Source: UBA3263 sp964586765 (lineage in GTDB: Bacteria; Bacteroidota; Bacteroidia; Bacteroidales; Muribaculaceae). From it: a stretch of DNA of 64,000 nucleotides. Shown one piece after another: positions 17,578 through 26,538 of the stretch. The notes below the pieces were generated by a model, which was not told the origin of the DNA, made no database searches, and worked only from the letters and a program-made list of their open reading frames with translations. The position numbers were made by a program, and so were the translations under genes. The DNA lies in contig CAZPHN010000011.1 in NCBI GenBank assembly GCA_964586765.1, forward strand, positions 1-64,000. The letters are read 5' to 3'. Numbering within the stretch: position 1 is the first letter of the stretch; the number at the start of each line of letters is the position of its first letter.

Positions 17578-18804
17578 CTATACTTCTTCGTCAATATCCG
17601 AAAAATCCTGATAAAGAAAATCATTATAAGGGAAACGGGCCAGATGAATTTCTTTAGCATCGTTATAAATCATCTGTTTCAGTTCATCAATGTTAATCTG
17701 CTTTTTAGCCGAGATGAACACGCACTTACCGTTGAGTTTAGACATCCATGTTTCCTCTAATTCCTTGAGTGAAATATTCTCACGTGTGCGCGGCGTAAGG
17801 TCATTTTCCTCTTTTTGCACAAATGAGAATGCGTCAATCTTGTTGAACACCATAATCATCGGTTTTTCGGCAGCACCGCATACCTCATGCAGCGTTTTGT
17901 TCACTACCTGAATCTGCTCCTCGAAATTGGGATGGGAAATGTCGACAACATGAAGAAGAATGTCGGCATCGCGCACCTCGTCCAGTGTACTCTTGAAGGA
18001 GTCGACAAGATGGGTTGGGAGCTTACGGATGAAACCTACTGTATCGGTAAGCAGGAAAGGAAGATTGTCAATTATTACTTTGCGGACGGTGGTGTCAAGG
18101 GTGGCAAACAGCTTGTTTTCGGCAAAAACCTCACTTTTGCTGAGTACATTCATCAGTGTTGACTTGCCGGCATTGGTATAACCAACTAAAGCGACGCGCG
18201 TCAGCTTTCCCCGGTTCTTGCGCTGAATGTTTTTCTGCTTGTCAATGCTTTCAAGCTCTTTTTTCAGACGCGAAATGCGGTCAAGGATTATTCGGCGGTC
18301 GGTTTCAATCTGCGTTTCACCCGGACCGCGCATGCCGATACCGCCTCGCTGACGTTCGAGGTGGGTCCACATTCTGGTCAGGCGCGGAAGCAGATACTGA
18401 TATTGCGCGAGTTCTACCTGAGTCTTGGCGGTAGCGGTCTGTGCGCGTTTAGCAAAGATGTCGAGAATAAGGGTGGTGCGGTCAAGAATCTTCACTTGAA
18501 GTTCCCGCTCGATATTGCTGACTTGTTTTGTTGACAAATCATCATCGAAAATCACCATGCCTACTTCGTTTTCCTCGACATATGCCTTGATTTCTTCAAG
18601 CTTGCCTTTGCCGACAAATGTACGCGGGTTAGGCCAGTCTACTTTCTGGGTGAAAATCTTGACAGTCTCGGCTCCGGCGGTATCGGCGAGAAATGCCAGC
18701 TCGTCAAGATATTCTAAAGCTTTCTGTTCCGGTTGCTGAGGAGTGATGAGACCGACAAGGACTGCCTTCTCATTCATCTCCTTCTGTATAATCAAATCTT
18801 TCAT
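17578..18804 (-). CDS. hflX: ribosome-associated GTPase HflX
   Basis: A 408-aa translational GTPase that splits or rescues stalled ribosomes under stress in known homologues. The N-terminal HflX domain includes VGKGKLEEI and DDDLSTKQVSNIE. The glycine-rich linker (RGGIGMRGPGETQIETDRR) is near residues 153-171. The G domain has G1 GYTNAGKST, G3 DTVGFI and G4 NKID. A short acidic tail (DFSDIDEEV) closes the protein. Its start overlaps the yitT stop by 4 bp. Confidence 0.95.
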   Translation of the reverse strand: MKDLIIQKEMNEKAVLVGLITPQQPEQKALEYLDELAFLADTAGAETVKIFTQKVDWPNPRTFVGKGKLEEIKAYVEENEVGMVIFDDDLSTKQVSNIERELQVKILDRTTLILDIFAKRAQTATAKTQVELAQYQYLLPRLTRMWTHLERQRGGIGMRGPGETQIETDRRIILDRISRLKKELESIDKQKNIQRKNRGKLTRVALVGYTNAGKSTLMNVLSKSEVFAENKLFATLDTTVRKVIIDNLPFLLTDTVGFIRKLPTHLVDSFKSTLDEVRDADILLHVVDISHPNFEEQIQVVNKTLHEVCGAAEKPMIMVFNKIDAFSFVQKEENDLTPRTRENISLKELEETWMSKLNGKCVFISAKKQINIDELKQMIYNDAKEIHLARFPYNDFLYQDFSDIDEEV

Positions 18805-19757
18805 GAATCTTTATGTTTGTTGGGCGAGTGTGTGGATTCAGGTTTCATTTTTAGTTTGAGTGTGTCGAAACCTTTACCGTAAACGCCGTTTACGTTAGCC
18901 TGTGTGATAAGTGCGTTGTTATCGATGCTCTTGACAATACGGTATATCGTGACGGACTCGATTTTACGACACATTACAAGCAGCATCTTTACTTCTTGTT
19001 TCGAATACCATCCCATTCCGTTGATTACGGTACAGCCGCGGTTTGCATCGTTATTGATTGCGGTAGCGATTTCTTCCCATTTTGGAGAGAAAATAGTGAA
19101 TTGAACCGCCTGACGGTTAGAGTTGATAATGAGGTCACACATATATCCGGTCATCACGGTGACAAGCAGACCGCAAACAATCTCACCGATAGAATAACCA
19201 AGTACAAAATATGCTGAACCGACAATAAAGAAGTCACAAACCATCATTGTACGGCCGATTGTGGCATTGCTGCGTTTGCTGACCATTGCCGCGATAATAT
19301 CCGTGCCGCCTGACGAGCCGTTATGAATAAATACGGTTCCGATACCTATACCCATCAATACCGAACCGAGAACAAGTGACAGGGTATGGTCATTGGTCAT
19401 AATGTTCAAGTTCGGGAAAATCGGCTGGAAAAAATAGATGAGAACCGAAAGGACCGTCATGCCGAAAAGTGTGCGCACCACAAATGTACGGTCGACAATG
19501 CGGACTGCCATCAGCAAAAGGAGGAAATTGACGGCATACATAGTGATGCCGACGGGAATCGCCATGGGGAAATGACCCGCTTCATGGAGGCGCAGAGTGG
19601 CGAAATATACAACCGAGCCAAGACCTGCCATACCACCCATAACGACTTTATGAGGAAGAATAAACGCCGTGAAACCGAAGGAATAAAGTGCTAATCCAAG
19701 GATAATAAACAGATAGTCGCGAGCGTCCATCCAAGTAAGTTTATTAAATTTGGGCAT
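18801..19757 (-). CDS. YitT-family membrane protein (DUF161 + DUF2179)
   Basis: A 318-aa protein with five or six hydrophobic segments (about 12-205). The family loop HNGSSGGTDIIAAMVSKRSN sits near residues 145-164. A cytosolic DUF2179 domain follows (about 230-300, with CTVINGMGWYSKQEVKMLL). The family is widespread but its transport role is not established. The stop overlaps the hflX start by 4 bp, so the two are coupled. Confidence 0.88.
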   Translation of the reverse strand: MPKFNKLTWMDARDYLFIILGLALYSFGFTAFILPHKVVMGGMAGLGSVVYFATLRLHEAGHFPMAIPVGITMYAVNFLLLLMAVRIVDRTFVVRTLFGMTVLSVLIYFFQPIFPNLNIMTNDHTLSLVLGSVLMGIGIGTVFIHNGSSGGTDIIAAMVSKRSNATIGRTMMVCDFFIVGSAYFVLGYSIGEIVCGLLVTVMTGYMCDLIINSNRQAVQFTIFSPKWEEIATAINNDANRGCTVINGMGWYSKQEVKMLLVMCRKIESVTIYRIVKSIDNNALITQANVNGVYGKGFDTLKLKMKPESTHSPNKHKDS

Positions 19758-19867
19758 TTGGGGTATAATGTTTTTATATGTTTTTAATGGTGATTAATTA
19801 TGGTGCGAAGTTACGCACTTTTTTGCAAATTTTAAATGCCTCAGGCTTTTTTTTCATTGTTTTTATT

Positions 19868-19875
19868 TAAATTTG
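19868..19875 (+). promoter_or_regulatory. candidate -7 box for the 110-aa hypothetical/rsmI unit
   Basis: TAAATTTG lies 8 nt before the ATG at 19884. No well-placed -33 TTTG is visible. If used, the leader would be only a few nucleotides. Confidence 0.4.
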
Positions 19876-19883
19876 CAGCTGAA

Positions 19884-20216
19884 ATGGAAAAAGAACTTAG
19901 AGAAATATACAATCAGTTGACAGCTTTGACCCAAAAAGTCGAGGCGATGATTAAGGCGTGTGAGACTTCCTGCCCTACACCTTCGTCAATAACTTTTACG
20001 CTAAATGACCGTTTCCGGTTTCAGCGCAGCATATTCGGAGGTTCACCCGAGAGAATGGCTAATGCCATGTCCGCAATCTCTGCAATGACTACCGCCGATG
20101 AGGTTTACGCATATCTGACAAACGTTCTTGACCAAAATGTAGAGGAGCCTGACGTGGATGACTTCTTCCGTGCGGTAACCTTACGCTTTGCCGACCATAA
20201 ACCGTTGATTCTCTGA
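19884..20216 (+). CDS. small conserved hypothetical protein upstream of rsmI
   Basis: A 110-aa protein that I do not recognise. The N-terminus (EKELREIYNQLTALTQKVEA) is a short amphipathic coiled-coil helix. A middle strand region (ITFTLNDRFRFQRSIFGGSP) and an acidic C-terminal helix follow. The longer frame opens at 19836 upstream of the TAAATTTG box, so ATG at 19884 is preferred. Its TGA overlaps the rsmI ATG (TGATG), implying translational coupling. Confidence 0.65.
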   Translation: MEKELREIYNQLTALTQKVEAMIKACETSCPTPSSITFTLNDRFRFQRSIFGGSPERMANAMSAISAMTTADEVYAYLTNVLDQNVEEPDVDDFFRAVTLRFADHKPLIL

Positions 20217-20932
20217 TGGCGGGAAAGCTGTATATTGTTCCGACTCCGGTGGGTAACATGGAGGATATGACTCCGCGCGGCGTTAAGGTACTTAGCGAGG
20301 CGGATGTTATTCTTGCTGAGGATACGCGTACAAGCGCGCCCCTGCTCAAGCGTTTTGAGATTTCGACGCCTATGATTTCCCATCATAAGTTTAATGAGCA
20401 CGCCACTGTAAGCGGTATTGCTGACCGTATAGCCGCAGGCGAGACCGTCGCGCTGATTTCCGATGCCGGAACGCCCGGAATTTCTGATCCCGGATTTATG
20501 CTTTCGCGCCGTTGTCGTGAACTCGGACTCGAAGTTGAGACCCTGCCGGGACCTACGGCAATAATCCCCGCGCTGGTTAATTCCGGACTTCCTATTGACC
20601 GGTTTGCGTTTGAAGGATTTCTCCCTCCTAAAAAGGGACGGCGCACGCGTTTGGAGGAACTGGCGCGTGAGCCGCGTACTTTTGCCCTCTATGAAAGTCC
20701 GTTGCGATTGGTAAAGACGTTGCGCGAACTCGCGGAGGTCTGCGGCGATGACCGTCCCGCATCCGTCAGTCGCGAGATTTCAAAACTCCATGACTCTACC
20801 GTACGCGATACTCTATCCGCTCTTGCGGCTCACTTTGAGGTGAACCAACCCCGAGGAGAAATTGTTATAGTTGTAGGCGGGTGCCCCGTTGCGCCCAAAT
20901 CGGAACATCGCAATAAATATAAGGACTCATAA
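20216..20932 (+). CDS. rsmI: 16S rRNA (cytidine1402-2'-O)-methyltransferase
   Basis: Methylates the 2'-O of C1402 in the decoding centre using SAM. The 238-aa tetrapyrrole-methylase-fold protein has YIVPTPVGNMEDMTPR at the start, LAEDTRTSAPLLK, and the diagnostic SDAGTPGISDPG near residues 80-91. LPGPTAIIPALVNSGLP and FLPPKKGRR are also present. It lacks the extra C-terminal domain of some homologues. It overlaps the preceding small gene by 1 bp. Confidence 0.95.
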   Translation: MAGKLYIVPTPVGNMEDMTPRGVKVLSEADVILAEDTRTSAPLLKRFEISTPMISHHKFNEHATVSGIADRIAAGETVALISDAGTPGISDPGFMLSRRCRELGLEVETLPGPTAIIPALVNSGLPIDRFAFEGFLPPKKGRRTRLEELAREPRTFALYESPLRLVKTLRELAEVCGDDRPASVSREISKLHDSTVRDTLSALAAHFEVNQPRGEIVIVVGGCPVAPKSEHRNKYKDS

Positions 20933-20940
20933 CAAACGAC

Positions 20941-21807
20941 ATGAAAAAATTTTCACTTGCTGCGGCTCTTCTTGCCGCTCTGTTTACTTTCAATTCTTGT
21001 GGCAGCAAAAAGTTAGATGATGCTGAAGCTCGGAATCATCGCCTTGATGACTCATTAGAGGTGGCACTTGCCAATGCCGACTCGCTCTTTTCGCTACTCT
21101 ATGATGTCACGATAGGCATGGAGCAGGTGACCCGACTTGAAAAGCTTGTCGGAACAGAATTGAATACCGAATCAACCACCGCGCGTGAGAACATCACCAA
21201 GCAGATGGAGGCAATTCAGCGCGGTTTGATGGAGCGTCGTAAACGTATTGAGGAACTTGAGGCTCAGCTTGCGCAAAACAAGGGTGTTTCAGCCAAATAT
21301 CGTCAGCAGATTGAGGTTTTGCGTCAGCAAATTGACAGTCAGGCTGCCGCCGTTGCCAATCTTCAGCAGCAGCTCATGGAGGCAAACATTCATATTGAGG
21401 CACTTGAGAATACGATTGAGGGACTGACAAATACCGTCGATACTATCAATGCGGCGCGTCAGCAGACTCAGGATGAATTGGATTCCGCCATTTCAAATCT
21501 CAATGCTGTTTATTATGTTATCGGCACTGACAAGGAATTGAAGGAGCATAACATTATTGAAGGTGGCGGTTTCCTGCGCAAGACCAAGGTGCTCCCTTCC
21601 GATTTTGACCGCAGCTACATGACGCGCGCCGATCGCCGCTCTCTTTCCGTTATACCTTTGGATGCAAAGAAAGCAAAGGTGATGACCTCACAGCCTGAGG
21701 ATAGTTATCGCCTTGACCGCTCGGCTGCCGGACTGCTTTCGCTTGTAATTACAAATCCGGAAAGTTTCTGGGCAACTACAAATATATTGGTGGTTAAAAT
21801 TGATTGA
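20941..21807 (+). CDS. coiled-coil lipoprotein of unknown function
   Basis: A 288-aa predicted lipoprotein: signal peptide with lipobox FNSC (Cys20). Residues 70-180 are a long coiled coil rich in Gln, Glu and Leu (KRIEELEAQLAQN, QQIEVLRQQIDSQ). A compact C-terminal domain follows (YYVIGTDKELKEHNIIEGGG, then SVIPLDAKKAKVMTSQP). The layout is common in Bacteroidales envelope proteins, but I know no function. It sits 8 bp after rsmI. Confidence 0.72.
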   Translation: MKKFSLAAALLAALFTFNSCGSKKLDDAEARNHRLDDSLEVALANADSLFSLLYDVTIGMEQVTRLEKLVGTELNTESTTARENITKQMEAIQRGLMERRKRIEELEAQLAQNKGVSAKYRQQIEVLRQQIDSQAAAVANLQQQLMEANIHIEALENTIEGLTNTVDTINAARQQTQDELDSAISNLNAVYYVIGTDKELKEHNIIEGGGFLRKTKVLPSDFDRSYMTRADRRSLSVIPLDAKKAKVMTSQPEDSYRLDRSAAGLLSLVITNPESFWATTNILVVKID

Positions 21808-21830
21808 TTCAGATTAAATTTGTACCTTTG
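21799..21830 (+). promoter_or_regulatory. promoter of the DUF4923 lipoprotein gene
   Basis: ATTG (21799-21802), 20 nt, TACCTTTG (21823-21830): a near-consensus Bacteroidetes promoter with about a 25-nt leader to the ATG at 21863. The -33 part overlaps the end of the preceding gene. Confidence 0.62.
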
Positions 21831-21862
21831 TCGCAACAAAACGATAAAATTTACAAACTTTT

Positions 21863-22507
21863 ATGAGAAAAATAATCATTGCTCTGGCTTTTTGTGTGAG
21901 CCTTAGCGCATGCGCATCCAATCCTCTCGGTTCGCTTCTGGGTGGCGGAAATTCTTCATCTGACTCTAAGGGTTCTTCCCTGACCGACGTTCTTGGCGGA
22001 GTTGTCAGCGGTCTGTTGTCGACTGATAAGGTAAATACTGACAATATGGTTGGCACATGGGCATATTCTTCGCCCGCCGTATGCTTCAAGTCTGAGAACT
22101 TTCTCCAGAAGGCAGGCGGTTCCGCCATTGCAGGAACTCTTGAAGGTAAGCTTGCTCCATATTATAAGACAGCCGGTCTTACAAAGCTTGTCTTAACTGT
22201 GGAAAAAGATAAATCCTTTGTGATGCAGTGTGGAAAGGTAAAACTGACCGGAACAGTCGAGACCGATGGCAGCGGAGAGGTTCACTTTAATTTCACAGCC
22301 CTCGGTAAAGTTAATATAGGCAGAATGAAGGCTTATATAACCATGACTGCCGGTAAGCAGATGTCACTGATGTTTGATGTAACCAAGCTTGTCAAGATTG
22401 TAGAATCAGTGGGTTCTGTAAGCGGGTCTACCGCAATCAAGGGCGTATCTTCGCTTCTTAATAGCTACGACGGTATTTGTGCCGGCTTTAAACTGACTAA
22501 GAAATAA
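21863..22507 (+). CDS. DUF4923-family lipoprotein (lipocalin-like)
   Basis: A 214-aa protein with lipoprotein signal (LSAC, Cys17), a Gly/Ser-rich linker, and a beta-rich domain beginning NMVGTWAYSSPAVCFKSEN. The repeated strands suggest a lipocalin-like barrel. I recognise the DUF4923 pattern of Bacteroidales; function is not established. It is followed after 3 bp by the TTG start of the potassium channel gene. Confidence 0.72.
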   Translation: MRKIIIALAFCVSLSACASNPLGSLLGGGNSSSDSKGSSLTDVLGGVVSGLLSTDKVNTDNMVGTWAYSSPAVCFKSENFLQKAGGSAIAGTLEGKLAPYYKTAGLTKLVLTVEKDKSFVMQCGKVKLTGTVETDGSGEVHFNFTALGKVNIGRMKAYITMTAGKQMSLMFDVTKLVKIVESVGSVSGSTAIKGVSSLLNSYDGICAGFKLTKK

Positions 22508-22510
22508 CGA

Positions 22511-24346
22511 TTGAGGTTTTTGACCGAAATTCAACGAGCATACGCAAGGTTTACGCGAGAAAACGCCGACACCTTGCGTTTGTTTTCGCGAGTACTTGAT
22601 ATTCTGACGGTACTCGCATCGCTCGTTTGTTTGGTTTTGTTGACTCTATATGTTGGGTTTGACCATACGGTGATCCGTTATGACTATGTTTCGCCATGGC
22701 TAAACGTATGTCTGACGGTTTTCGCTATAAATATAGCATATAATATCATCCTGCGGTTTCATGAAACGATACGGGAAACCCGTGTGCTGAAATGGGTTGT
22801 GGATTGTATCATCATTCTGACTGCGGTTTTGCATTTGTGGCCCCACTGGTCTCATCCAAGGTATGCCGCGGTGGAGTGGGTGTTACACTCCCATCTTCTT
22901 TTTGCGCTTGCTCTGGGACTTTATGCTGCGGTTTATCTGAGTTCGGCATTAATCCGTTCGCTTGGGCGGCGCACGAACCCCTCGCTTATTCTGTCCGTGT
23001 CGTTCCTGCTTGTCATTGCAATAGGCTCCATGCTGCTGATGTTGCCAAAATGTACTTTCAACGGTATTGATTTGATTGATGCATTTTTTGTCAGTACTTC
23101 GGCGGTCTGTATTTGCGGACTTTCATCGGTCGACGTATCGGCGACGTTTACCCCACTCGGTATAAGCATTATTGCCGTAATGATGCAGGTAGGAGCTCTT
23201 GGTGTGATGACCATTACAAGTTCATTCGCATTGTTTTTCAGTGGTAATGCATCGATTTATTCCCAGCTGATGGTGAGGGATATGTTTTATTCCCGCACCA
23301 TAAATTCGCTGCTCCCCACATTAGGTTATACCTTGGCGTTTACCCTGATAGTGGAGACTCTCGGGGCTGTGGCGATTTATTTCAGTATTAATGGGCTTTT
23401 CCCTGACCTGACATCGGCTCAGGAGTGGGGAGTGGCCGGCTTTCATTCGCTATCGGCATTCTGTAATGCCGGATTTTCCAATCTCCCGGATGGAATGGCT
23501 AATTCCGCGCTGATGCAGGGTAATCAGCTGATATATTTAGCAGTCAGTATCCTCGTGATTGCCGGCGGTATTGGTTTTCCTATTTTGGTGAATACGAAGG
23601 AGGCGATAGGGGAGCGGATAAGTCGTTTTTATGCACGGATTCTTCATCGCCCCGAGCCGCCGCGCCATCCCCACCTGTATAATATGAACACGCGTGTGGC
23701 TTTGATAACTTCGGGTATCTTGTTTGCGCTGACTTTCGTACTCTTCCTTGTCTTTGAATGGAACAATTCGCTTGCGGGGATGTCACCCTATGCAAAGTTA
23801 GTGCAGGGAGTATTCAATTCAACTACTCCGCGCTCCTCCGGTTTTGTCAGTGTAAATCCTGCGGGATTTATGCCGGTAACACTGCTTTTAGTCATGTTCA
23901 TGATGTGGATTGGTGCAGGTTCGCAGTCAACCGCCGGCGGTATAAAGGTCAATACGTTTGCCGCAGCAATGCTCCATCTGAGGGGCGTAGTCAGCGGGCG
24001 TCGCGATGTAACTGCGTTTAACCGCCGCATCTCGACGGCGTCGCTGTCGCGCGCGCAAGCCGTAATCTGGCTGTCAATTATGAGCTATGTTGTATTTTCT
24101 GCAATAATGCTTCTGCTTGCGCCGGGATTTTCAACAAAGGCTCTGCTTTTTGAGACTTTGTCCGCACTTTTTACGGTAGGTTCATCGCTTGGAATTACCT
24201 CGTCGCTCCCTGCTATGGCAAAGGGAGTGCTTTGCGTTGCAATGTTTGTGGGACGTGTCGGATTGCTGTCTCTGCTTATGGGATTAGTGAGTCAGCGAGG
24301 TAATTCGCCTGTGACACTACCGGAAGATAATTTGATAATAACCTGA
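22511..24346 (+). CDS. TrkH/KtrB-family potassium uptake channel subunit
   Basis: A 611-aa membrane protein. Two or three extra N-terminal TM segments (about 25-160) precede the four-repeat TrkH core. The selectivity-filter segments include STSAVCICGLSSVD, HSLSAFCNAGFSN and GAGSQSTAGGIKVNTF. It partners the KtrA/TrkA-like subunit 12 bp downstream. No ATG occurs before residue 200 in a sensible place, so TTG at 22511 is the likely start, three bases after the previous stop. Confidence 0.9.
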   Translation: MRFLTEIQRAYARFTRENADTLRLFSRVLDILTVLASLVCLVLLTLYVGFDHTVIRYDYVSPWLNVCLTVFAINIAYNIILRFHETIRETRVLKWVVDCIIILTAVLHLWPHWSHPRYAAVEWVLHSHLLFALALGLYAAVYLSSALIRSLGRRTNPSLILSVSFLLVIAIGSMLLMLPKCTFNGIDLIDAFFVSTSAVCICGLSSVDVSATFTPLGISIIAVMMQVGALGVMTITSSFALFFSGNASIYSQLMVRDMFYSRTINSLLPTLGYTLAFTLIVETLGAVAIYFSINGLFPDLTSAQEWGVAGFHSLSAFCNAGFSNLPDGMANSALMQGNQLIYLAVSILVIAGGIGFPILVNTKEAIGERISRFYARILHRPEPPRHPHLYNMNTRVALITSGILFALTFVLFLVFEWNNSLAGMSPYAKLVQGVFNSTTPRSSGFVSVNPAGFMPVTLLLVMFMMWIGAGSQSTAGGIKVNTFAAAMLHLRGVVSGRRDVTAFNRRISTASLSRAQAVIWLSIMSYVVFSAIMLLLAPGFSTKALLFETLSALFTVGSSLGITSSLPAMAKGVLCVAMFVGRVGLLSLLMGLVSQRGNSPVTLPEDNLIIT

Positions 24347-24358
24347 TAAATATAATAT

Positions 24359-25048
24359 ATGCGCTATCTTATAATCGGACTTGGAATCTATGGCTCAAAC
24401 CTTGCCAAAGACCTTACTGAAATGGGGCATGAAGTAATCGGTGCTGACCGGTCGGCAACGATTGTCGACTCCATCAAGGAGTATATCTCTACCGCTTATA
24501 TTGTCGATTCGACCGATGAGGCTGCGCTTGCAGGTTTGCCTCTTAATGGAGTTGACCTTGTAATAGTAGCTATCGGCGAAAATTTCGGAGCGTCGGTCAA
24601 GACCGTGGCGTTACTGAAAAAACTTGGAGTGAAACATATTTATGCGCGTGCTGCCGATGACCTACATTATTCAATTCTCGAGGGGCTCCAGATTGACCGC
24701 ATTATCACTCCGGAGCAGCGCGCCGCGCGCGACCTTTCGCTTGAAATGGCTCTGGGACATCATGCTCAGGTGCTTGCCGTTACTCATGATGATTACGCCT
24801 TGCGTTTCGGGGTGCCTGACATGTACGTCGGTTCTCACTATTCGCGCCTTCAGTTTCCCAAGGAATACAATCTGAAGCTGATTGCGGCGTGTCGCCCTAT
24901 AGTCAAGAAAAACGTATTGGGAATCACTTCCGAAGGGTTGGAGCAGCTTAATCTTGATGATACTGAACTTCGGGTCGAAGCCGGCGATATTATGCTTTGT
25001 TACGGGTCGCGCACATCATTTATTAAAATGATTGCCCATAGTTCTTGA
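24359..25048 (+). CDS. TrkA/KtrA-family potassium channel regulatory subunit
   Basis: A 229-aa cytosolic gating ring protein. An RCK_N Rossmann domain opens with LIIGLGIYGSNLAKDL (residues 3-18) and has an Asp after strand 2 (GADRS), typical of NAD or ATP/ADP binding. An RCK_C domain spans about 140-225 (VRVEAGDIMLCYGSR-like end). It is one RCK pair, like KtrA, rather than the duplicated TrkA. Confidence 0.9.
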   Translation: MRYLIIGLGIYGSNLAKDLTEMGHEVIGADRSATIVDSIKEYISTAYIVDSTDEAALAGLPLNGVDLVIVAIGENFGASVKTVALLKKLGVKHIYARAADDLHYSILEGLQIDRIITPEQRAARDLSLEMALGHHAQVLAVTHDDYALRFGVPDMYVGSHYSRLQFPKEYNLKLIAACRPIVKKNVLGITSEGLEQLNLDDTELRVEAGDIMLCYGSRTSFIKMIAHSS

Positions 25049-25058
25049 CCAAAAACGC

Positions 25059-25088
25059 TTTGTTTGACGTGATTTTTTCGTAAATTTG
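25059..25088 (+). promoter_or_regulatory. promoter of the cstA-like gene
   Basis: TTTG (25059-25062), 18 nt, TAAATTTG (25081-25088), a near-perfect promoter. Only 7 nt separate the -7 box from the ATG at 25096, so the mRNA is probably leaderless or nearly so. Confidence 0.72.
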
Positions 25089-25095
25089 CGCCACT

Positions 25096-26526
25096 ATGAC
25101 AACTTTTTTTATTGCTTTGGCGATTTTGATTGGCGGTTATGCTATCTATGGCATTCTTGTTGAGAAGGTGTTCGGCATAGACCCCAAGCGGCTGACTCCG
25201 GCGGTTGAGCGTCCTGACGGTGTCGATTTTGTGCCGATGCCCGTATGGAAGGTCTTTATGATTCAGTTTCTGAATATTGCCGGCGTCGGACCTATTTTCG
25301 GCGCAATCATGGGCATCATGTTCGGACCGTCGGCTTTCCTATGGATTGTGTTAGGTACTATTTTTGCCGGAGCCGTTCATGATTTTACTGCGGCGATGCT
25401 GTCGCTGCGTCAGGGTGGCGTTTCGCTTCCCGAGTCTGTGGGCAATGAGCTTGGTTCCGGAATGCGCCACGTAATGCGCGTTTTCTCTGTAATACTGTTA
25501 ATTCTGGTAGGTGCGGTGTTTGTAGTTACACCGTCGGGACTACTTGCTTCAATGACTCCTGATAAGCTTGACGTCACATTCTGGACTATCGCCATATTCC
25601 TGTATTACTTGCTTGCCACGATGTTGCCCATCGATAAACTGATAGGCAAGCTTTATCCGATTTTCGGGGGCGCGTTGCTGTTTATGGCTCTTGCGCTTAT
25701 GGGGGTAATGATATTCGGTGATGTGCATATTCCCGATGGAATTAGCGAGGGTCTGCATAACAGACACCCGGAGGCTGATACTCACCCGCTGTTCCCGATG
25801 CTTTTTATTACGATTGCGTGTGGAGCGATTTCCGGTTTTCATGCCACTCAATCGCCCATGATGGCGCGCTGCCTGACAAATGAGAAACTTGCGCGCCCCG
25901 TATTTTACGGCGCGATGGTGGCTGAGGGTATTGTCGCCCTGATTTGGGCTGCTGCGGCTATAGCATTTACCGGCGGCTACCCGCAGTTGGCGGAATACAT
26001 GGCACAGGATGGACATTCGCCCGGCACTCTTGTGCGCGAGGTCTCCATCGGCTGGCTCGGTGCCTTCGGAGGTCTCCTTGCCATAATCGGTGTGGTTGCC
26101 GCTCCAATCACTTCCGGCGATACCGCGTTGCGTTCCGTACGTCTCATAGTTGCCGACGCATTCAAACTTGACCAGAAGTCGATAGTCAAGCGTCTGCTTA
26201 TCTGCGTGCCTCTGTTTGCCATTACCTTTGCTATCATGATGGTTGACTTTCAGGTATTGTGGCGTTATTTCGCGTGGAGCAACCAGACATTGGCTATGAT
26301 TACGCTTTGGGCTGTAACCGTTTATCTTGCGCGTAAAGGTCGCTGGTATTGGGTAACACTTGTTCCGGCTTTGTTCATGACAGTTGTGACAGTCAGTTAC
26401 ATCATGCTTGCGCCGGAGGGACTACAACTTGACCATACTGTGTCAATCATAACAGGTTGCGTCGCTGCAGCAGTTTTCGCGGCAATTTTCTTCAAGACTG
26501 CCGTTTTCGGTCAAAAAAAGAAATAG
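25096..26526 (+). CDS. CstA-family carbon-starvation/peptide or pyruvate transporter
   Basis: A 476-aa inner-membrane protein with the CstA N-terminal region (GIDPKRLTPA, then DGVDFVPMPVWKVF). QFLNIAGVGPIFGAIMGIMFGP is followed by GTIFAGAVHDFTAAMLSLR. The C-terminal core includes FHATQSPMMARCL and ITSGDTALRSVRL. It is shorter than E. coli CstA (about 700 aa), as is usual for the Bacteroidetes form. Known relatives import peptides or pyruvate. A BASS-type permease gene follows after 12 bp. Confidence 0.88.
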   Translation: MTTFFIALAILIGGYAIYGILVEKVFGIDPKRLTPAVERPDGVDFVPMPVWKVFMIQFLNIAGVGPIFGAIMGIMFGPSAFLWIVLGTIFAGAVHDFTAAMLSLRQGGVSLPESVGNELGSGMRHVMRVFSVILLILVGAVFVVTPSGLLASMTPDKLDVTFWTIAIFLYYLLATMLPIDKLIGKLYPIFGGALLFMALALMGVMIFGDVHIPDGISEGLHNRHPEADTHPLFPMLFITIACGAISGFHATQSPMMARCLTNEKLARPVFYGAMVAEGIVALIWAAAAIAFTGGYPQLAEYMAQDGHSPGTLVREVSIGWLGAFGGLLAIIGVVAAPITSGDTALRSVRLIVADAFKLDQKSIVKRLLICVPLFAITFAIMMVDFQVLWRYFAWSNQTLAMITLWAVTVYLARKGRWYWVTLVPALFMTVVTVSYIMLAPEGLQLDHTVSIITGCVAAAVFAAIFFKTAVFGQKKK

Positions 26527-26538
26527 ACTTATAAAAAT

